Assembly: GCF_010500845.1 (NCBI RefSeq)
Contig: NZ_JAAAMI010000001.1
Span: forward strand, 682,001-746,000
From: Flagellimonas sediminis
GTDB taxonomy: Bacteria; Bacteroidota; Bacteroidia; Flavobacteriales; Flavobacteriaceae
DNA: 64,000 nucleotides
Reading direction: 5' to 3'
Positions 1-8,860 of the stretch are shown here, piece by piece. How positions within the stretch are numbered: position 1 is the stretch's first letter; every line of letters begins with the position of its first letter. A program made the translations under genes and the position numbers. The notes beneath the pieces are model-generated. The model was given only the letters and a program-made list of their open reading frames with translations, was not told where the DNA came from and did no database searches.

Positions 1-1
1 G

Positions 2-91
2 GACTTTCCCCAAATTGAATATGGAGCTCCATCAACGATACAAGGATGGCCAATTGAAATTGTTTTAGATGAAATCATCAATTTACAATAA
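2..91 (+). CDS. C-terminal end of an unidentified protein (partial)
   Basis: An open frame enters from the left edge and ends in TAA after 29 residues (start DFPQIEYGAPS, end IVLDEIINLQ). The composition is protein-like and the following spacer is non-coding, so this is probably the tail of a plus-strand gene. The fragment is too short to assign a family. Confidence 0.5.
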   Translation, partial: DFPQIEYGAPSTIQGWPIEIVLDEIINLQ

Positions 92-102
92 CAATCTGAA
101 TG

Positions 103-243
103 AGGTCATTTCGAGGGAGCCTGCAATCGAGAAATCTGTTGAGGCATATTTTTTATTGCTTTAATCCAAGTGGATTCTTCGCTTTGTTCAGAATGACACA
201 AGGATCAATATCACTTCGAGGAAACTTGTGACAGGGAAATCTA
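103..243. repeat. degenerate intergenic repeat cluster (flavobacterial REP-like)
   Basis: Three related segments can be read: TCATTTCGAG...CGAGAAATCT at 106-137, its inverted-type relative GGATTCTTCGCTTTGTTCAG followed by AATGAC at 172-197, and a diverged copy TCACTTCGAG...GGGAAATCT at 211-243. Units of the form TCATTTCGAGCG...GAGAAATC and the reverse GATTCTTCG...CAGAATGAC are scattered between genes in many Bacteroidota genomes. Just downstream, TGTGGGA (245-251) and TCCCACA (267-273) form another hairpin. There is no credible ORF. Confidence 0.6.
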
Positions 244-289
244 ATGTGGGAGTGATCCTCCGAACTTCCCACATCACCAAGGGCAAATA

Positions 290-315
290 AAAAAGCCGCC
301 TTTTGGCGGCTTTTT
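290..315 (-). terminator. intrinsic terminator
   Basis: AAAAAGCCGCC and GGCGGCTTTTT form a perfect GC-rich stem with a TTTT loop, with A and T tracts on both flanks. It lies 17 bases past the stop of the minus-strand oxidoreductase gene. It could also end the plus-strand transcript entering from the left. Confidence 0.85.
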
Positions 316-331
316 ATAATGATGAGGAATA

Positions 332-1756
332 TTATTTCAATTCCCATCCTTTTCTATAATCTCGGGTTACCCAATCGTTGGCCTTATCGTAGTTGGTGAT
401 TTTCATGTTCTCACCGTCCCACATCAGCTTTCTTCTACCTGGAGAATGGTAAGGATCCCAATCAGTAACCTTTTTACCAGGTTTTAATTCTTTGTACTGG
501 TAGGCCTTTACGGCAAGGTTGCCCATCAACACGGTTTCGGTCAATCGGCCCGCTTTTTCAAAGTTGGAAGAGGTCGGTGTACCGTTCAGGCAGCCATCTA
601 CAAAGTTGGCAATATGTCCGCCTACACTACCAGGTACCCTCGGATATTTTGGAGCGGGGGCCTTATAAAGATCCATCATATCAGAAGGCAATAAGCGTGC
701 GTTGCTGGAATAGGTGTCACAAACCAAGATACCCTTGTCCCCATACATAACGGTTCCACCTCCAGAATCACCAATGGTCTCACCATCCTTAAGTTCATCC
801 GGTAGATCGGGCATAAGGCCCCCATCATACCAGTTGAGGGCAATTTCCCCGTGGTCTTCATGGTCAAACTTCAAATGTATTTTGGAGGATGGAGGACAGG
901 AATGGCTATAATCGGCTTCCACAAAATCGCCTACCCAAACCGTGGTACAACTGGCTTCCGCTTCTTTAGGATAGCCCAAATCCAGCACGCTGAAAGGGGT
1001 TTCCATGATATGGCAGCCCATATCGCCCAAGGCACCGGTACCAAAATCCCAGAAACCCCTCCATTTAAAGGGAAGGTAGGCTTCGTTGTAATCCCTTTCG
1101 GAGGCTACGCCCAACCAAAGATCCCAGTCCAATTCCTTGGGCACTCGTTGTTTTTGGGTAGGCATGGGTACCCCTTGTGGCCAAACAGGTCGGTTGGTCC
1201 AACAATCAATGGTATGCACTTTTCCGATGATGCCAGATTCTACCCATTCGCGGGCAATTCGGCTATCATCACTTGAGGCACCTTGGTTTCCCATTTGGGT
1301 CACAATTCCGTTTTCCTTGGCTACTTTGGTCATCAAACGGGCCTCATAAATATTATGGGTCAGAGGTTTTTCAACATAGGCGTGCTTTTTCTCACGCATA
1401 AAAGGTAAGGCAATGGTAGCATGCATGTGGTCAGGAGTGGCCACCATAATGGCATCGATGTCGCTCAATCGCTCATCATATACTTTTCTAAAATCTTTGT
1501 AGCGTGGTACATCAGGGAACATTTCAAAAGTTTCCTTGGCACGACGTGCATCTACATCACATAACGATACGAATTTGACACGACCGGTTTCGTGCAAACC
1601 GCGAATTACACTGTTTCCTCTTCCACCAACACCAAAGCCGGCAACATATAAGGTATCACTTGGAGGAACATGGGTCTTTCCCAAAACATAGCTGGGTACA
1701 ATGGAAAATGCAGCCGATGCAGCAGCGGCATTCTTCAAAAAATTTCTTCTTTGCAT
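332..1756 (-). CDS. Tat-exported Gfo/Idh/MocA family oxidoreductase
   Basis: A 474-residue NAD(P)-dependent sugar dehydrogenase-like protein. The N-terminus MQRRNFLKNAAAASAAF carries a twin-arginine signal, so a folded, cofactor-loaded enzyme is probably exported. A Rossmann domain follows (GFGVGGRGNSV at about 40-50), then the family signature EKPLTHNIYEA near 130, where the Lys-Pro is the usual active-site and cofactor region, and the C-terminal alpha/beta substrate domain. Secreted members of this family are common in Bacteroidota and act on sugars or keto-sugars; the substrate cannot be read here. It is transcribed alone, with a near-consensus -7 box (TATCTTGG, 1781-1788, minus strand) and a strong terminator. 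It may serve the keto-sugar cluster at 16-26 kb, which is inference. Confidence 0.88.
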   Translation of the reverse strand: MQRRNFLKNAAAASAAFSIVPSYVLGKTHVPPSDTLYVAGFGVGGRGNSVIRGLHETGRVKFVSLCDVDARRAKETFEMFPDVPRYKDFRKVYDERLSDIDAIMVATPDHMHATIALPFMREKKHAYVEKPLTHNIYEARLMTKVAKENGIVTQMGNQGASSDDSRIAREWVESGIIGKVHTIDCWTNRPVWPQGVPMPTQKQRVPKELDWDLWLGVASERDYNEAYLPFKWRGFWDFGTGALGDMGCHIMETPFSVLDLGYPKEAEASCTTVWVGDFVEADYSHSCPPSSKIHLKFDHEDHGEIALNWYDGGLMPDLPDELKDGETIGDSGGGTVMYGDKGILVCDTYSSNARLLPSDMMDLYKAPAPKYPRVPGSVGGHIANFVDGCLNGTPTSSNFEKAGRLTETVLMGNLAVKAYQYKELKPGKKVTDWDPYHSPGRRKLMWDGENMKITNYDKANDWVTRDYRKGWELK

Positions 1757-1812
1757 TTTGTTTAGTTTGATTATGTTCTACCAAGATACAAAATGTAAGG
1801 GATTATCGATGG

Positions 1813-2472
1813 TTATTCCCATCCATTCCATTCTTTGTAAAACTGATCTAGGTACTCCAACATAAACCGATGTCTTTCCAAGGCAATTTTTTTACCAGTT
1901 TCAGTGTGCATACCATCCTTGAGCAATAGCAGTTTTTCATAAAAATGGTTTATGGTAGGCGCATGGGAACTTTTGTATTCTTCCTTGGTCATGTTTGGTT
2001 TAGGGGGTATATTGGGGTCGTAGAGCGTCCTGTTCTTGAACCCGCCATAATTAAAAGCACGTGCAATACCGATGGCTCCCATGGCATCCAATCGGTCGGC
2101 ATCCTGTACAATTTCCATTTCTTTTGTTATAAATGAAACTTGGCTTTTGTCAAGGCTATTTTTAAAGGACATGTGTTGGATGATTTTCACTACATGGTCC
2201 ACTGTGTCTTCCGATGTATTTTGCCCCTTTAAAAATTCTTGGGCTAGTTTAGGTCCGATTGATTCGTCCCCATCATGGAACTTGGGGTCTGCAATATCAT
2301 GTAACAAGGTTGAAAGTTTCACGATGAGCTCATCGGCCTTTTCATTTTTTAAAATGAGATTTGCAGTGTTGTAAACCCTTTCAATATGAAACCAATCGTG
2401 ACCTCCTTCGGCGTTAACGAGCATTTTTTTGACAAAATGGATGGTGTTTTGTAGCAATTGGTCCGGAGTCAT
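1813..2472 (-). CDS. HD-domain phosphohydrolase (YedJ-like)
   Basis: A 219-residue soluble protein with an HD superfamily metal site: HDWFHIERV near residue 25 and LLHDIADPKFHDGDE near 57-71 supply the His and His-Asp ligands, and a second conserved segment QDADRLDAMGAIG lies near 125. The length and the second motif match the predicted hydrolase group that includes E. coli YedJ, whose physiological substrate I do not know. The ATG overlaps the stop of the upstream plsC-like gene by four bases, so the two are translationally coupled. Confidence 0.82.
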   Translation of the reverse strand: MTPDQLLQNTIHFVKKMLVNAEGGHDWFHIERVYNTANLILKNEKADELIVKLSTLLHDIADPKFHDGDESIGPKLAQEFLKGQNTSEDTVDHVVKIIQHMSFKNSLDKSQVSFITKEMEIVQDADRLDAMGAIGIARAFNYGGFKNRTLYDPNIPPKPNMTKEEYKSSHAPTINHFYEKLLLLKDGMHTETGKKIALERHRFMLEYLDQFYKEWNGWE

Positions 2473-3206
2473 TTTGTGGGGTTTATGCCTGATACAATTT
2501 GTTTTTCCACTTCGGCGATAACGGCATCGGCATTACCATGAATTTCCATAGGGGCATGTACTTTAAATTGTACAAAAGAACCTAATCCCATAGGAAATTT
2601 ACCATAGCGCAACAATTTCCACGAGTTGTTTATACTGATGGGTATAATCAATGCCGATGGCGCGTGTTTCATCAAAACTTTTAACCCTGTTGCCCTAAAA
2701 GGTTTGGGTTCCCCCGTTCGACTTCGGGTCCCTTCGGGGAAAATCACCGCACTTCGGTTATGCTTTTGGATATATTTTCCCAATTTTTGCAGCTCTTCAA
2801 TGGATTGTTTGGGATCCTTCCTGTCGATTAAAGCAGAACCACTGTTTCTTAGGTTGAAGGAAACACTCGGAATACCCTTGCCGAGTTCGATCTTGCTCAC
2901 AAACTTGGGGTGATACTTGCGCATAAACCAGATGATGGGCGGAATGTCATACATGCTCTGGTGGTTGGTGACAATGATCAAAGGCCTGTCCGTTGGAATC
3001 TGGTGTGTGTTTTCAAACTTGTAACGGGTTCCCAAGATGCCTGTACTGGCCATGATGAACCAGTTAAGGATGGAAACGCTCCGTTTATGGGCGTCATACC
3101 CAAAAATCTTTAAGCAAAACCATTGGATGGGATGAAAAATGACCAAAACCAATCCAAAGCAGATAAAAAATAGGATGGTCAATGGATAGGATAGCAATTT
3201 AAGCAC
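2469..3206 (-). CDS. plsC: 1-acyl-sn-glycerol-3-phosphate acyltransferase
   Basis: A 245-residue membrane-associated acyltransferase that makes phosphatidic acid from lysophosphatidic acid and an acyl donor. A hydrophobic N-terminal segment (about 5-30) precedes the acyltransferase block I motif NHQSMYD near 80 and the block III motif FPEGTRS near 160. The best start is GTG; no in-frame ATG lies near it. It is the first gene of a two-gene unit with the HD hydrolase, which overlaps its stop. Related lyso-lipid acyltransferases share these motifs, so exact substrate preference is open. Confidence 0.88.
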   Translation of the reverse strand: MLKLLSYPLTILFFICFGLVLVIFHPIQWFCLKIFGYDAHKRSVSILNWFIMASTGILGTRYKFENTHQIPTDRPLIIVTNHQSMYDIPPIIWFMRKYHPKFVSKIELGKGIPSVSFNLRNSGSALIDRKDPKQSIEELQKLGKYIQKHNRSAVIFPEGTRSRTGEPKPFRATGLKVLMKHAPSALIIPISINNSWKLLRYGKFPMGLGSFVQFKVHAPMEIHGNADAVIAEVEKQIVSGINPTK

Positions 3207-3240
3207 GGCAGGGACTTTATATTTAGTTCAGCGTAAAAAT

Positions 3241-3264
3241 AAAAAAACCACCCTTAAGGGTGGT
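3241..3264 (-). terminator. intrinsic terminator of the bacilliredoxin gene
   Basis: ACCACCCTTAAGGGTGGT (3247-3264) is a perfect palindrome followed on the minus strand by a run of seven T. It sits 26 bases after the stop of the gene at 3291-3701. Confidence 0.82.
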
Positions 3265-3290
3265 CTGTCTTTTTTGGATAATCAAAAGCA

Positions 3291-3701
3291 TTAGCAAAAT
3301 TCGTCGTATGCTTCCATCAGGTTCTCCGCAATCAGTTCAGCGGGTCTTCCTTCAATATGGTGTCTCTCGATCATGTGAACCAACTCCCCATCCTTAAAAA
3401 GGGCCATACTTGGCGACGATGGAGGAAAAGGGACCATATGGTTTCTGGCCGTTGCAACGGCTTCCATGTCCACCCCGGCGAATACGGTCACCAAGTGGTC
3501 TGGAGTCTTTTCATTTTGCAGGCTTAATTTGGCGGCTGGTCTGGCATTGGCAGCGGCACATCCACAAACAGAATTGACCACTACCAAGGTGGTTCCTTCC
3601 TGTTTTAGGGCATTTTCTACTGCCTCACTTGTATGTAGTTCCTCAAACCCGGCGTTGGCCAAGTCCGCTCGCATAGGTTTTACCAATTCTTCGGGATACA
3701 T
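3291..3701 (-). CDS. BrxA/BrxB family bacilliredoxin
   Basis: A 136-residue thioredoxin-fold protein of the former DUF1094 family. The diagnostic CGC motif lies at Cys46-Gly-Cys48 (NSVCGCAAANARP), and the chain ends in Cys as in several relatives. In Firmicutes these proteins remove bacillithiol from protein cysteines; Bacteroidota also carry members. The gene is monocistronic: a TATCTTTG box (CAAAGATA at 3724-3731 on the plus strand) lies just upstream and a palindromic terminator follows. Whether this strain makes bacillithiol cannot be seen here. Confidence 0.86.
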   Translation of the reverse strand: MYPEELVKPMRADLANAGFEELHTSEAVENALKQEGTTLVVVNSVCGCAAANARPAAKLSLQNEKTPDHLVTVFAGVDMEAVATARNHMVPFPPSSPSMALFKDGELVHMIERHHIEGRPAELIAENLMEAYDEFC

Positions 3702-3776
3702 AGGCTTATTTTTAATTAGAATCCAAAGATACGGTATTGTATGGTTTTTTTCATCACCCTTAACATTGCTTAAAGC

Positions 3777-3805
3777 TTTGTTTCCTATGCAATGCCCTAT
3801 ATTTG
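3777..3805 (+). promoter_or_regulatory. Bacteroidota-type promoter (TTTG-N17-TATATTTG)
   Basis: A -33-like TTTG (3777-3780) is followed after 17 bases by a perfect TAnnTTTG -7 element (3798-3805), 18 bases before the ATG of the J-domain gene. The arrangement matches the Bacteroidota primary-sigma promoter, and the leader would be very short. Confidence 0.5.
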
Positions 3806-3823
3806 GGGTTTAAATTTTGAAAG

Positions 3824-4561
3824 ATGATCAAATGGGCGGCCGCCTTTATCGGTTATTTAGTCTTTCGGTTTCCGGGAGCAGTACTGGGATTTATCGTGGG
3901 AAGTCTTTTGGATGGTTGGGGAAGTACTAATAATGGAGGTAGAACCGTTTTCCAGAACGCAGGCAGCCAAACCGTTTCACCTGCGGATTTTGAATTGAAC
4001 CTTCTTTCCCTGTGCTCCATTATCATAAAGGCCGATGGCAAGGTGGACCAAACCGAGCTCGATTATGTAAGGCAGTATTTTTTGAGCACGTACGGAAAGG
4101 ATAAGGCCAATGCCATTTTCCGAACTTTTAACGAGGTCATTAAAAAAAGGGAGATATCCGCGGAGCGTATCTGTACCTACATGGTTCAGAGAACCCGTTA
4201 CGAAGTTCGGTTGCAGTTGCTGCATTTTTTGTTCGGTATCGCCCAGGCCGATGGACAATTGAGCCCGTTGGAAATTCAAAAACTGAGAGAGATAGCAGGT
4301 TATTTGCGGGTGGGCGCACATGATTTTGAAAGCATCATGGCCATGTTCGTGAAGTCTGCGGACAATGCTTATAGAATTTTGGAAATTGAGAGAAACGCCA
4401 CGGACGATGAGGTGAAAAAAGCGTACCGTACCATGGCCAAAAAATACCATCCCGATCGTGTGGTGACCGAAAACGAGGCTATTAGGAAAGGGGCCGAGGA
4501 AAAGTTCAAAGAAGTACAAAAGGCCTACGAGACCATTCAAAAGGAGCGAGGGATTTCATAA
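3824..4561 (+). CDS. DjlA-like TerB/J-domain membrane co-chaperone
   Basis: A 245-residue protein with three parts. The N-terminal hydrophobic stretch (about 3-27, [16 protein letters not shown]) could anchor it in the membrane. A TerB-like helical domain follows (about 60-165, containing [13 protein letters not shown] and the related [13 protein letters not shown]). The C-terminal J domain (about 180-245) contains the HPD tripeptide in KKYHPDRV. This order matches DjlA-type DnaJ proteins, which recruit DnaK to the inner membrane. It is the first gene of a plus-strand run, but a 56-base gap before the next gene means co-transcription is not certain. Confidence 0.85.
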   Translation: MIKWAAAFIGYLVFRFPGAVLGFIVGSLLDGWGSTNNGGRTVFQNAGSQTVSPADFELNLLSLCSIIIKADGKVDQTELDYVRQYFLSTYGKDKANAIFRTFNEVIKKREISAERICTYMVQRTRYEVRLQLLHFLFGIAQADGQLSPLEIQKLREIAGYLRVGAHDFESIMAMFVKSADNAYRILEIERNATDDEVKKAYRTMAKKYHPDRVVTENEAIRKGAEEKFKEVQKAYETIQKERGIS

Positions 4562-4617
4562 TGTTGTTAGGAGTTAGGAGTTGGTTGGAATAGGATGATT
4601 AATTTATAAACAGGATA

Positions 4618-5202
4618 ATGCAAGAGTTTTTTTTCTACGTTAAAATGGGACTCCACCACGTGTTGGATATTGGGGCCTATGACCATATTTTGTTCCTTTC
4701 CGCCTTGGCCGTGCCCTTTACGTTCAAAAATTGGAAGCATGTATTGGTGTTGGCGACCATTTTTACCGCGGCCCATTGTACATCGCTGGCACTATCCGTT
4801 TATGATGTGGTGGCCGTGGATGTGGGACTCATAGAATTCTTGATTCCGGTAACCATTTTGGTAACCGCAATCTTCAACTTTACCTACGTGTTCAAGGAGG
4901 GAGTGAATATGGGTGAGCTATTGCATTATGTGGCCACTGGATTTTTTGGTTTGATCCACGGTTTTGGCTTTTCCAACTATTTCAAGATGTTGATGGCGGA
5001 GGAAGAGAACAAGGTCACACCACTTTTGGGTTTTGCTACGGGAATTGAGTTGTCCCAAGTGACCATCATCCTGATTGTTTTGGGCATAGCTTTTGTGGTA
5101 TTGGATTTGTTGAAGGTCAAACGATACGTTTTTATTGCGGTGGCCTCAATTTTGATCATTGCCATTACAATACCCTTGCTCATTGCTACGTTTCCCATCT
5201 AA
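4618..5202 (+). CDS. HupE/UreJ-family membrane protein
   Basis: A 194-residue polytopic protein with about five or six hydrophobic segments. Family hallmarks are the early HHVLDIGAYDHILFL motif (about 14-28) and the later GLIHGFGFS motif (about 112-120), both with histidines placed for metal or proton handling. Relatives HupE and UreJ accompany nickel enzymes and are viewed as nickel/cobalt permeases. No hydrogenase or urease gene is in the window, so the ion is unknown. It starts at ATG after an AT-rich gap. Confidence 0.78.
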   Translation: MQEFFFYVKMGLHHVLDIGAYDHILFLSALAVPFTFKNWKHVLVLATIFTAAHCTSLALSVYDVVAVDVGLIEFLIPVTILVTAIFNFTYVFKEGVNMGELLHYVATGFFGLIHGFGFSNYFKMLMAEEENKVTPLLGFATGIELSQVTIILIVLGIAFVVLDLLKVKRYVFIAVASILIIAITIPLLIATFPI

Positions 5203-5288
5203 GGGCACCGTTAAATTTAATCGAATAAGGTTGTAAGGGTCTTCCAAAGCAGGTATATTTATTTAATTATCAGCTTATTCATGGATTT

Positions 5289-5726
5289 ATGAAGGAGAGC
5301 AAACAAGAAAAGTACGATAAGGCATACTTGAGGATGGCCCAGGAATGGGGTAAACTGTCCTATTGCAAGAGAAGACAGGTGGGTGCCATCATCGTAAAGG
5401 ATAGAATGATCATTTCAGACGGTTATAACGGTACCCCAACAGGTTTTGAGAATATTTGCGAGGATGATGAAGGATATACCAAATGGTATGTGCTCCACGC
5501 CGAGGCCAACGCCATATTAAAAGTGGCTTCTTCCACACAGTCCTGTGAAGGAGCTACTTTGTACATTACACTTTCCCCATGCAGGGAGTGTAGCAAGTTG
5601 GTACATCAGGCTGGCATAAAACGTGTGGTTTACCAACAGGCCTATAAAGATGACTCCGGGCTGAAATTTCTGGAGCGGGCCGGGGTAGAAGTGCGCCACC
5701 TGCCCATTTTGGAAGAAATGGTCTAA
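5289..5726 (+). CDS. dCMP/deoxycytidylate deaminase family protein
   Basis: A 145-residue zinc-dependent deaminase. The site is complete: His70-Ala-Glu72 and the Cys98-x-x-Cys101 pair (SPCREC). The upstream NGTPTGF segment is typical of dCMP deaminases, which convert dCMP to dUMP for dTTP synthesis; ComE-type proteins look similar. The S41 protease gene starts 17 bases downstream, so the two probably share a transcript. Together with the nrdBA and dgt genes in the window it covers dNTP supply and balance, though the loci are not linked in one operon. Confidence 0.88.
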   Translation: MKESKQEKYDKAYLRMAQEWGKLSYCKRRQVGAIIVKDRMIISDGYNGTPTGFENICEDDEGYTKWYVLHAEANAILKVASSTQSCEGATLYITLSPCRECSKLVHQAGIKRVVYQQAYKDDSGLKFLERAGVEVRHLPILEEMV

Positions 5727-5742
5727 ACACCAGAATGCTATT

Positions 5743-7371
5743 ATGAAAAAGATCAACGGATATATTTGGCCCACCTTGTTGGCACTGGCAGTAGCCATCG
5801 GCATATTTATTGGGGGCAAACTCCATTTTAACGATTCACCCGAAAAGCTCTTTTCCACCAATTCCAAAAAGGATAAACTCAACAGACTCATCGATTATAT
5901 CGACTATGAGTATGTGGATGAAATTGACACGGACAGCATTGTAGATGTGACCGTGAACAACATTTTGGGCAAATTAGATCCTCATTCCGTCTATATTCCC
6001 AAAAGTGAAATGAACGAGGTTGCCGAAAATATGAAGGGAGACTTTGCCGGAATCGGTGTAAGTTTTTATATGTTCCGGGATACTATAACCGTGATCCGTA
6101 CCATAAAGAACGGGCCCAGTTATATCAGTGGTATTAAGCCCGGTGATCGTATTTTAATGGCAGATAACGACACCCTTTATGGCAAAAGGATTCCCAATGA
6201 CGATGTGGTTACAACCCTTAAAGGAAAAGTCGGGACCAAGGTAAACCTAAAGGTTTTCCGAAAATCGGAGAACAAAGTATTGGACATGTCCGTTACCCGC
6301 GACCGTGTGCCGATCCGGAGTGTGGATGCGTACTATATGTTGACAGGGGATATGGGTTACATCAAGATCAATCGTTTTGCAGAATCTACCTTTGATGAAT
6401 TTAAGGATGCCCTCAAGAAGCTAAAATTGAGGGGGGCAGAAAAATTGGTGTTGGACCTTCGGGATAACCCTGGTGGCTATTTGGGCATTGCCGAAAAACT
6501 GGCCGATGAATTTTTGGGGGAGGACAAATTGATCCTGTTCACTAAGAACAAAAAGGGGAGGGTAAAAAAAGCTTATGCCACCAGTAAAGGCGATTTTGAA
6601 GACAGGCCCGTTTACGTATTGATCAATGAGCGTTCCGCTTCTGCCAGTGAGATTATCGCCGGGGCCTTGCAGGACAACGACATCGGGACCATTGTGGGAA
6701 GACGTTCCTTCGGGAAGGGATTGGTACAGCGTGAAATGGATCTTGGGGATGGCTCAGCCGTTCGGTTAACGGTTAGTCGTTATTATACCCCAACAGGTCG
6801 CTCCATTCAAAAATCATACAAGAATGGCAACCACGACTATTACCAAAAATTCATGGAACGGTATACCAATGGTGAGCTTGTTTCTGCGGATAGCATTAAG
6901 GTGGCCGACTCCTTAAAATTTGTTACCCCAAAAGGTAAGGTGGTCTATGGTGGCGGAGGTATCATTCCCGATGTTTTTGTTCCCATTGGCAGTAACGAGG
7001 AAGAAGCAATTGACAGCATGGACGATACCTATCAATTCTTCGCTAGGTTCGTGTTTGAGCATTTGGAAGAAGACCGTACTCGCTATTCGGATTACACCCA
7101 AAATCAATTTTTGGACGAATTCAAGGTAGATGATATCTTATTCGACAATTTTATCCAATTTGTGTTGGATAGAAAAGTGCGATTGGATTTCTACGCTTAT
7201 GAGGACAAGATCAAGGCCTATCTTAAGGCCAATATTGCAGAGCAGCTGTACTCTCCTAACATGTCGGCACAGATCAAGGGCGATTTTGATCCCATGCTGA
7301 AAAGGGTAAAAGAACTGGATGAATCGATTATCGATCCAAAACAAATTGGTTCAGCAGGTTCTAAACCTTAG
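5743..7371 (+). CDS. S41 family C-terminal processing peptidase (Ctp/Prc-like)
   Basis: A 542-residue serine protease with an N-terminal anchor (about 6-27), an N-terminal helical part containing LGKLDPHSVYI, a PDZ domain (about 95-180, GIKPGDRI), and the S41 catalytic domain. The catalytic Ser is in ERSASASEIIAGAL and the general-base Lys in GRRSFGKGLVQ. Such enzymes act in the periplasm and trim or degrade proteins through the PDZ-recognised C-terminus. The last 120 residues are a charged helical extension after the protease fold. It follows the deaminase gene closely and is convergent with the small membrane protein gene, 6 bases away. Confidence 0.92.
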   Translation: MKKINGYIWPTLLALAVAIGIFIGGKLHFNDSPEKLFSTNSKKDKLNRLIDYIDYEYVDEIDTDSIVDVTVNNILGKLDPHSVYIPKSEMNEVAENMKGDFAGIGVSFYMFRDTITVIRTIKNGPSYISGIKPGDRILMADNDTLYGKRIPNDDVVTTLKGKVGTKVNLKVFRKSENKVLDMSVTRDRVPIRSVDAYYMLTGDMGYIKINRFAESTFDEFKDALKKLKLRGAEKLVLDLRDNPGGYLGIAEKLADEFLGEDKLILFTKNKKGRVKKAYATSKGDFEDRPVYVLINERSASASEIIAGALQDNDIGTIVGRRSFGKGLVQREMDLGDGSAVRLTVSRYYTPTGRSIQKSYKNGNHDYYQKFMERYTNGELVSADSIKVADSLKFVTPKGKVVYGGGGIIPDVFVPIGSNEEEAIDSMDDTYQFFARFVFEHLEEDRTRYSDYTQNQFLDEFKVDDILFDNFIQFVLDRKVRLDFYAYEDKIKAYLKANIAEQLYSPNMSAQIKGDFDPMLKRVKELDESIIDPKQIGSAGSKP

Positions 7372-7377
7372 GGTTGC

Positions 7378-7575
7378 CTACTTCAGTTTCTTTTCAATTT
7401 TTTTAGAGCCCATAAAGATCAGCAACAACACAATGGCACATAAGGATGCCACAATGCCTATCAGGGCTATGGTACTATCCCCTTGAAGCGGATTGTCAAA
7501 ATCTACCAAGGTCACATTGTAAACGATGAGGCCCATGGCCAAAATAATGATGATAATGTTAAGAGTTTTGTTCAT
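7378..7575 (-). CDS. small two-helix membrane protein, unknown function
   Basis: 65 residues with two clear transmembrane helices (about 5-24 and 34-56), a short acidic loop between them (VDFDNPLQGDS) and a Lys-rich C-terminus (GSKKIEKKLK). It starts at ATG 9 bases after the marC-like stop, so the two are probably co-transcribed. I recognise no family. The clean helix-loop-helix design supports coding. Confidence 0.7.
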   Translation of the reverse strand: MNKTLNIIIIILAMGLIVYNVTLVDFDNPLQGDSTIALIGIVASLCAIVLLLIFMGSKKIEKKLK

Positions 7576-7584
7576 GACACTGGT

Positions 7585-8169
7585 TTAAAGTCCATGGTTG
7601 AACAACTGATTGATGTTGGATGCAAAAAGCTTTACTGCGATGGCCATTAGGATCACACCAAACACTTTTCGTATAATGTTGAGGCCATTCTTGCCCAACA
7701 CCCGTTCAATTTTAGCACTGGATTTAAGAACGATGTATACAAAGATAATGTTTAGTATAATGGCAACGATAATGTTCTCCACATGATATTCTGCACGGAG
7801 TGACAAAAGTGACGTCATGGTGCCCGCTCCGGCGATCAAGGGAAATGCAATGGGGACAATGGAAGCGGTTTCCGCCACATCATCCCGGTATAACGTAATC
7901 CCCAAGATCATCTCAATGGCCAAGAAGAAAATGATAAAAGCCCCCGCCACGGCAAAGGAATTTACATCGATCCCAATCAATTTCAGGATCTTTTCCCCAA
8001 CGAACAAAAAGGCAATCATGATACAGGCCGCCACTATGGAAGCTTTTTCCGATTGAATATGGCCTACCTTGTTCCTGAGCGATATGATGATGGGGATACT
8101 TCCCAAAATATCGATCACCGCAAAAAGAATCATTCCCGCTGTAGCTATCTCCTTAAAATTGAAATTCAT
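7585..8169 (-). CDS. MarC family integral membrane protein
   Basis: A 194-residue protein with six hydrophobic segments and typical MarC features: an early DILGSIPIII segment in helix 1 and FPLIAGAGTMTSLLS near the middle (about 109-123). MarC proteins were once linked to multiple antibiotic resistance, a link later withdrawn; a neutral amino-acid transport role has been suggested for some. It starts at ATG and is the first gene of the unit with the 65-residue membrane protein. It is divergent from the DUF3109 gene across 121 bases. Confidence 0.88.
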   Translation of the reverse strand: MNFNFKEIATAGMILFAVIDILGSIPIIISLRNKVGHIQSEKASIVAACIMIAFLFVGEKILKLIGIDVNSFAVAGAFIIFFLAIEMILGITLYRDDVAETASIVPIAFPLIAGAGTMTSLLSLRAEYHVENIIVAIILNIIFVYIVLKSSAKIERVLGKNGLNIIRKVFGVILMAIAVKLFASNINQLFNHGL

Positions 8170-8265
8170 GGCACCTTATTTTTTTCGGACTGCAAATGTA
8201 CGTGTAAAAAAGCCTTTTGGATGACATAATAAGGTTTATAAAATGTCAAATTTTGGGTTTTAAAC

Positions 8266-8273
8266 TACCTTTG
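8266..8273 (+). promoter_or_regulatory. -7 promoter element TACCTTTG
   Basis: A perfect TAnnTTTG element ends 17 bases before the DUF3109 start codon. No convincing -33 TTTG occurs at 17-20 bases upstream. The same octamer occurs before yicC at 25840-25847. Confidence 0.4.
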
Positions 8274-8290
8274 CCCCAAAAGTAAACCCT

Positions 8291-8860
8291 ATGTTCCAAA
8301 TTGGAAAAACCATAGTTTCCGAAGAGATTTTGGAGAACGATTTTGTCTGCAACCTTAATGCATGCAAAGGAGCCTGTTGTGTAGGTGGGGAATATGGAGC
8401 CCCACTTGAGGATTCGGAAACGGATAAACTGGTAAACCTGTACAGTGATGTAAAGCCCTATCTAAGGCCGGAAGGCATTCAGGCCATTGAGGAACAAGGA
8501 GCCTTTGTGAAGGGAGAGGACGGTGAATGGGAAACCCCTTTGGTGAACAATAACGAGTGCGCCTATGTGGTTTTTTCGAATGACGGGATTGCCAAATGCG
8601 GACTGGAGGCAGCTTACAATGATGGTGTAACCAAATGGAAAAAACCCATTTCCTGTCATTTATACCCGATTAGGACCCGGGAGTATTCCGAGTTTACGGC
8701 CGTCAATTATCATAAATGGGAAATTTGTGATCCTGCCTGTAGTTTGGGAAAGGAGCTAAAGGTCCCAATCTATAAATTTGTGAAGGATGCCCTGATACGG
8801 AAATTTGGCAAGGCTTGGTACAATGAGTTGGAAGAAGTGGCAAAAGGCAATCCTAAATAG
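8291..8860 (+). CDS. DUF3109 family cysteine-rich protein
   Basis: A 189-residue soluble protein with at least eight cysteines in a family pattern: VCNLNACKGACCVGGEYG near 20-37, then NECAY, AKCGL, SCHLYPIR and EICDPACSLG further on. The spacing suggests a zinc or Fe-S binding protein, as in the related YkgJ-type Cys families. DUF3109 is widespread in Bacteroidota and has no function I know of. The last eight bases overlap the 3' end of the convergent kinase gene. Confidence 0.85.
   Translation: MFQIGKTIVSEEILENDFVCNLNACKGACCVGGEYGAPLEDSETDKLVNLYSDVKPYLRPEGIQAIEEQGAFVKGEDGEWETPLVNNNECAYVVFSNDGIAKCGLEAAYNDGVTKWKKPISCHLYPIRTREYSEFTAVNYHKWEICDPACSLGKELKVPIYKFVKDALIRKFGKAWYNELEEVAKGNPK

Noticed and set aside
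153..347. 64-codon minus-strand frame left of the first oxidoreductase
   Set aside because: It crosses the repeat cluster and a strong terminator stem and has no protein-like pattern.
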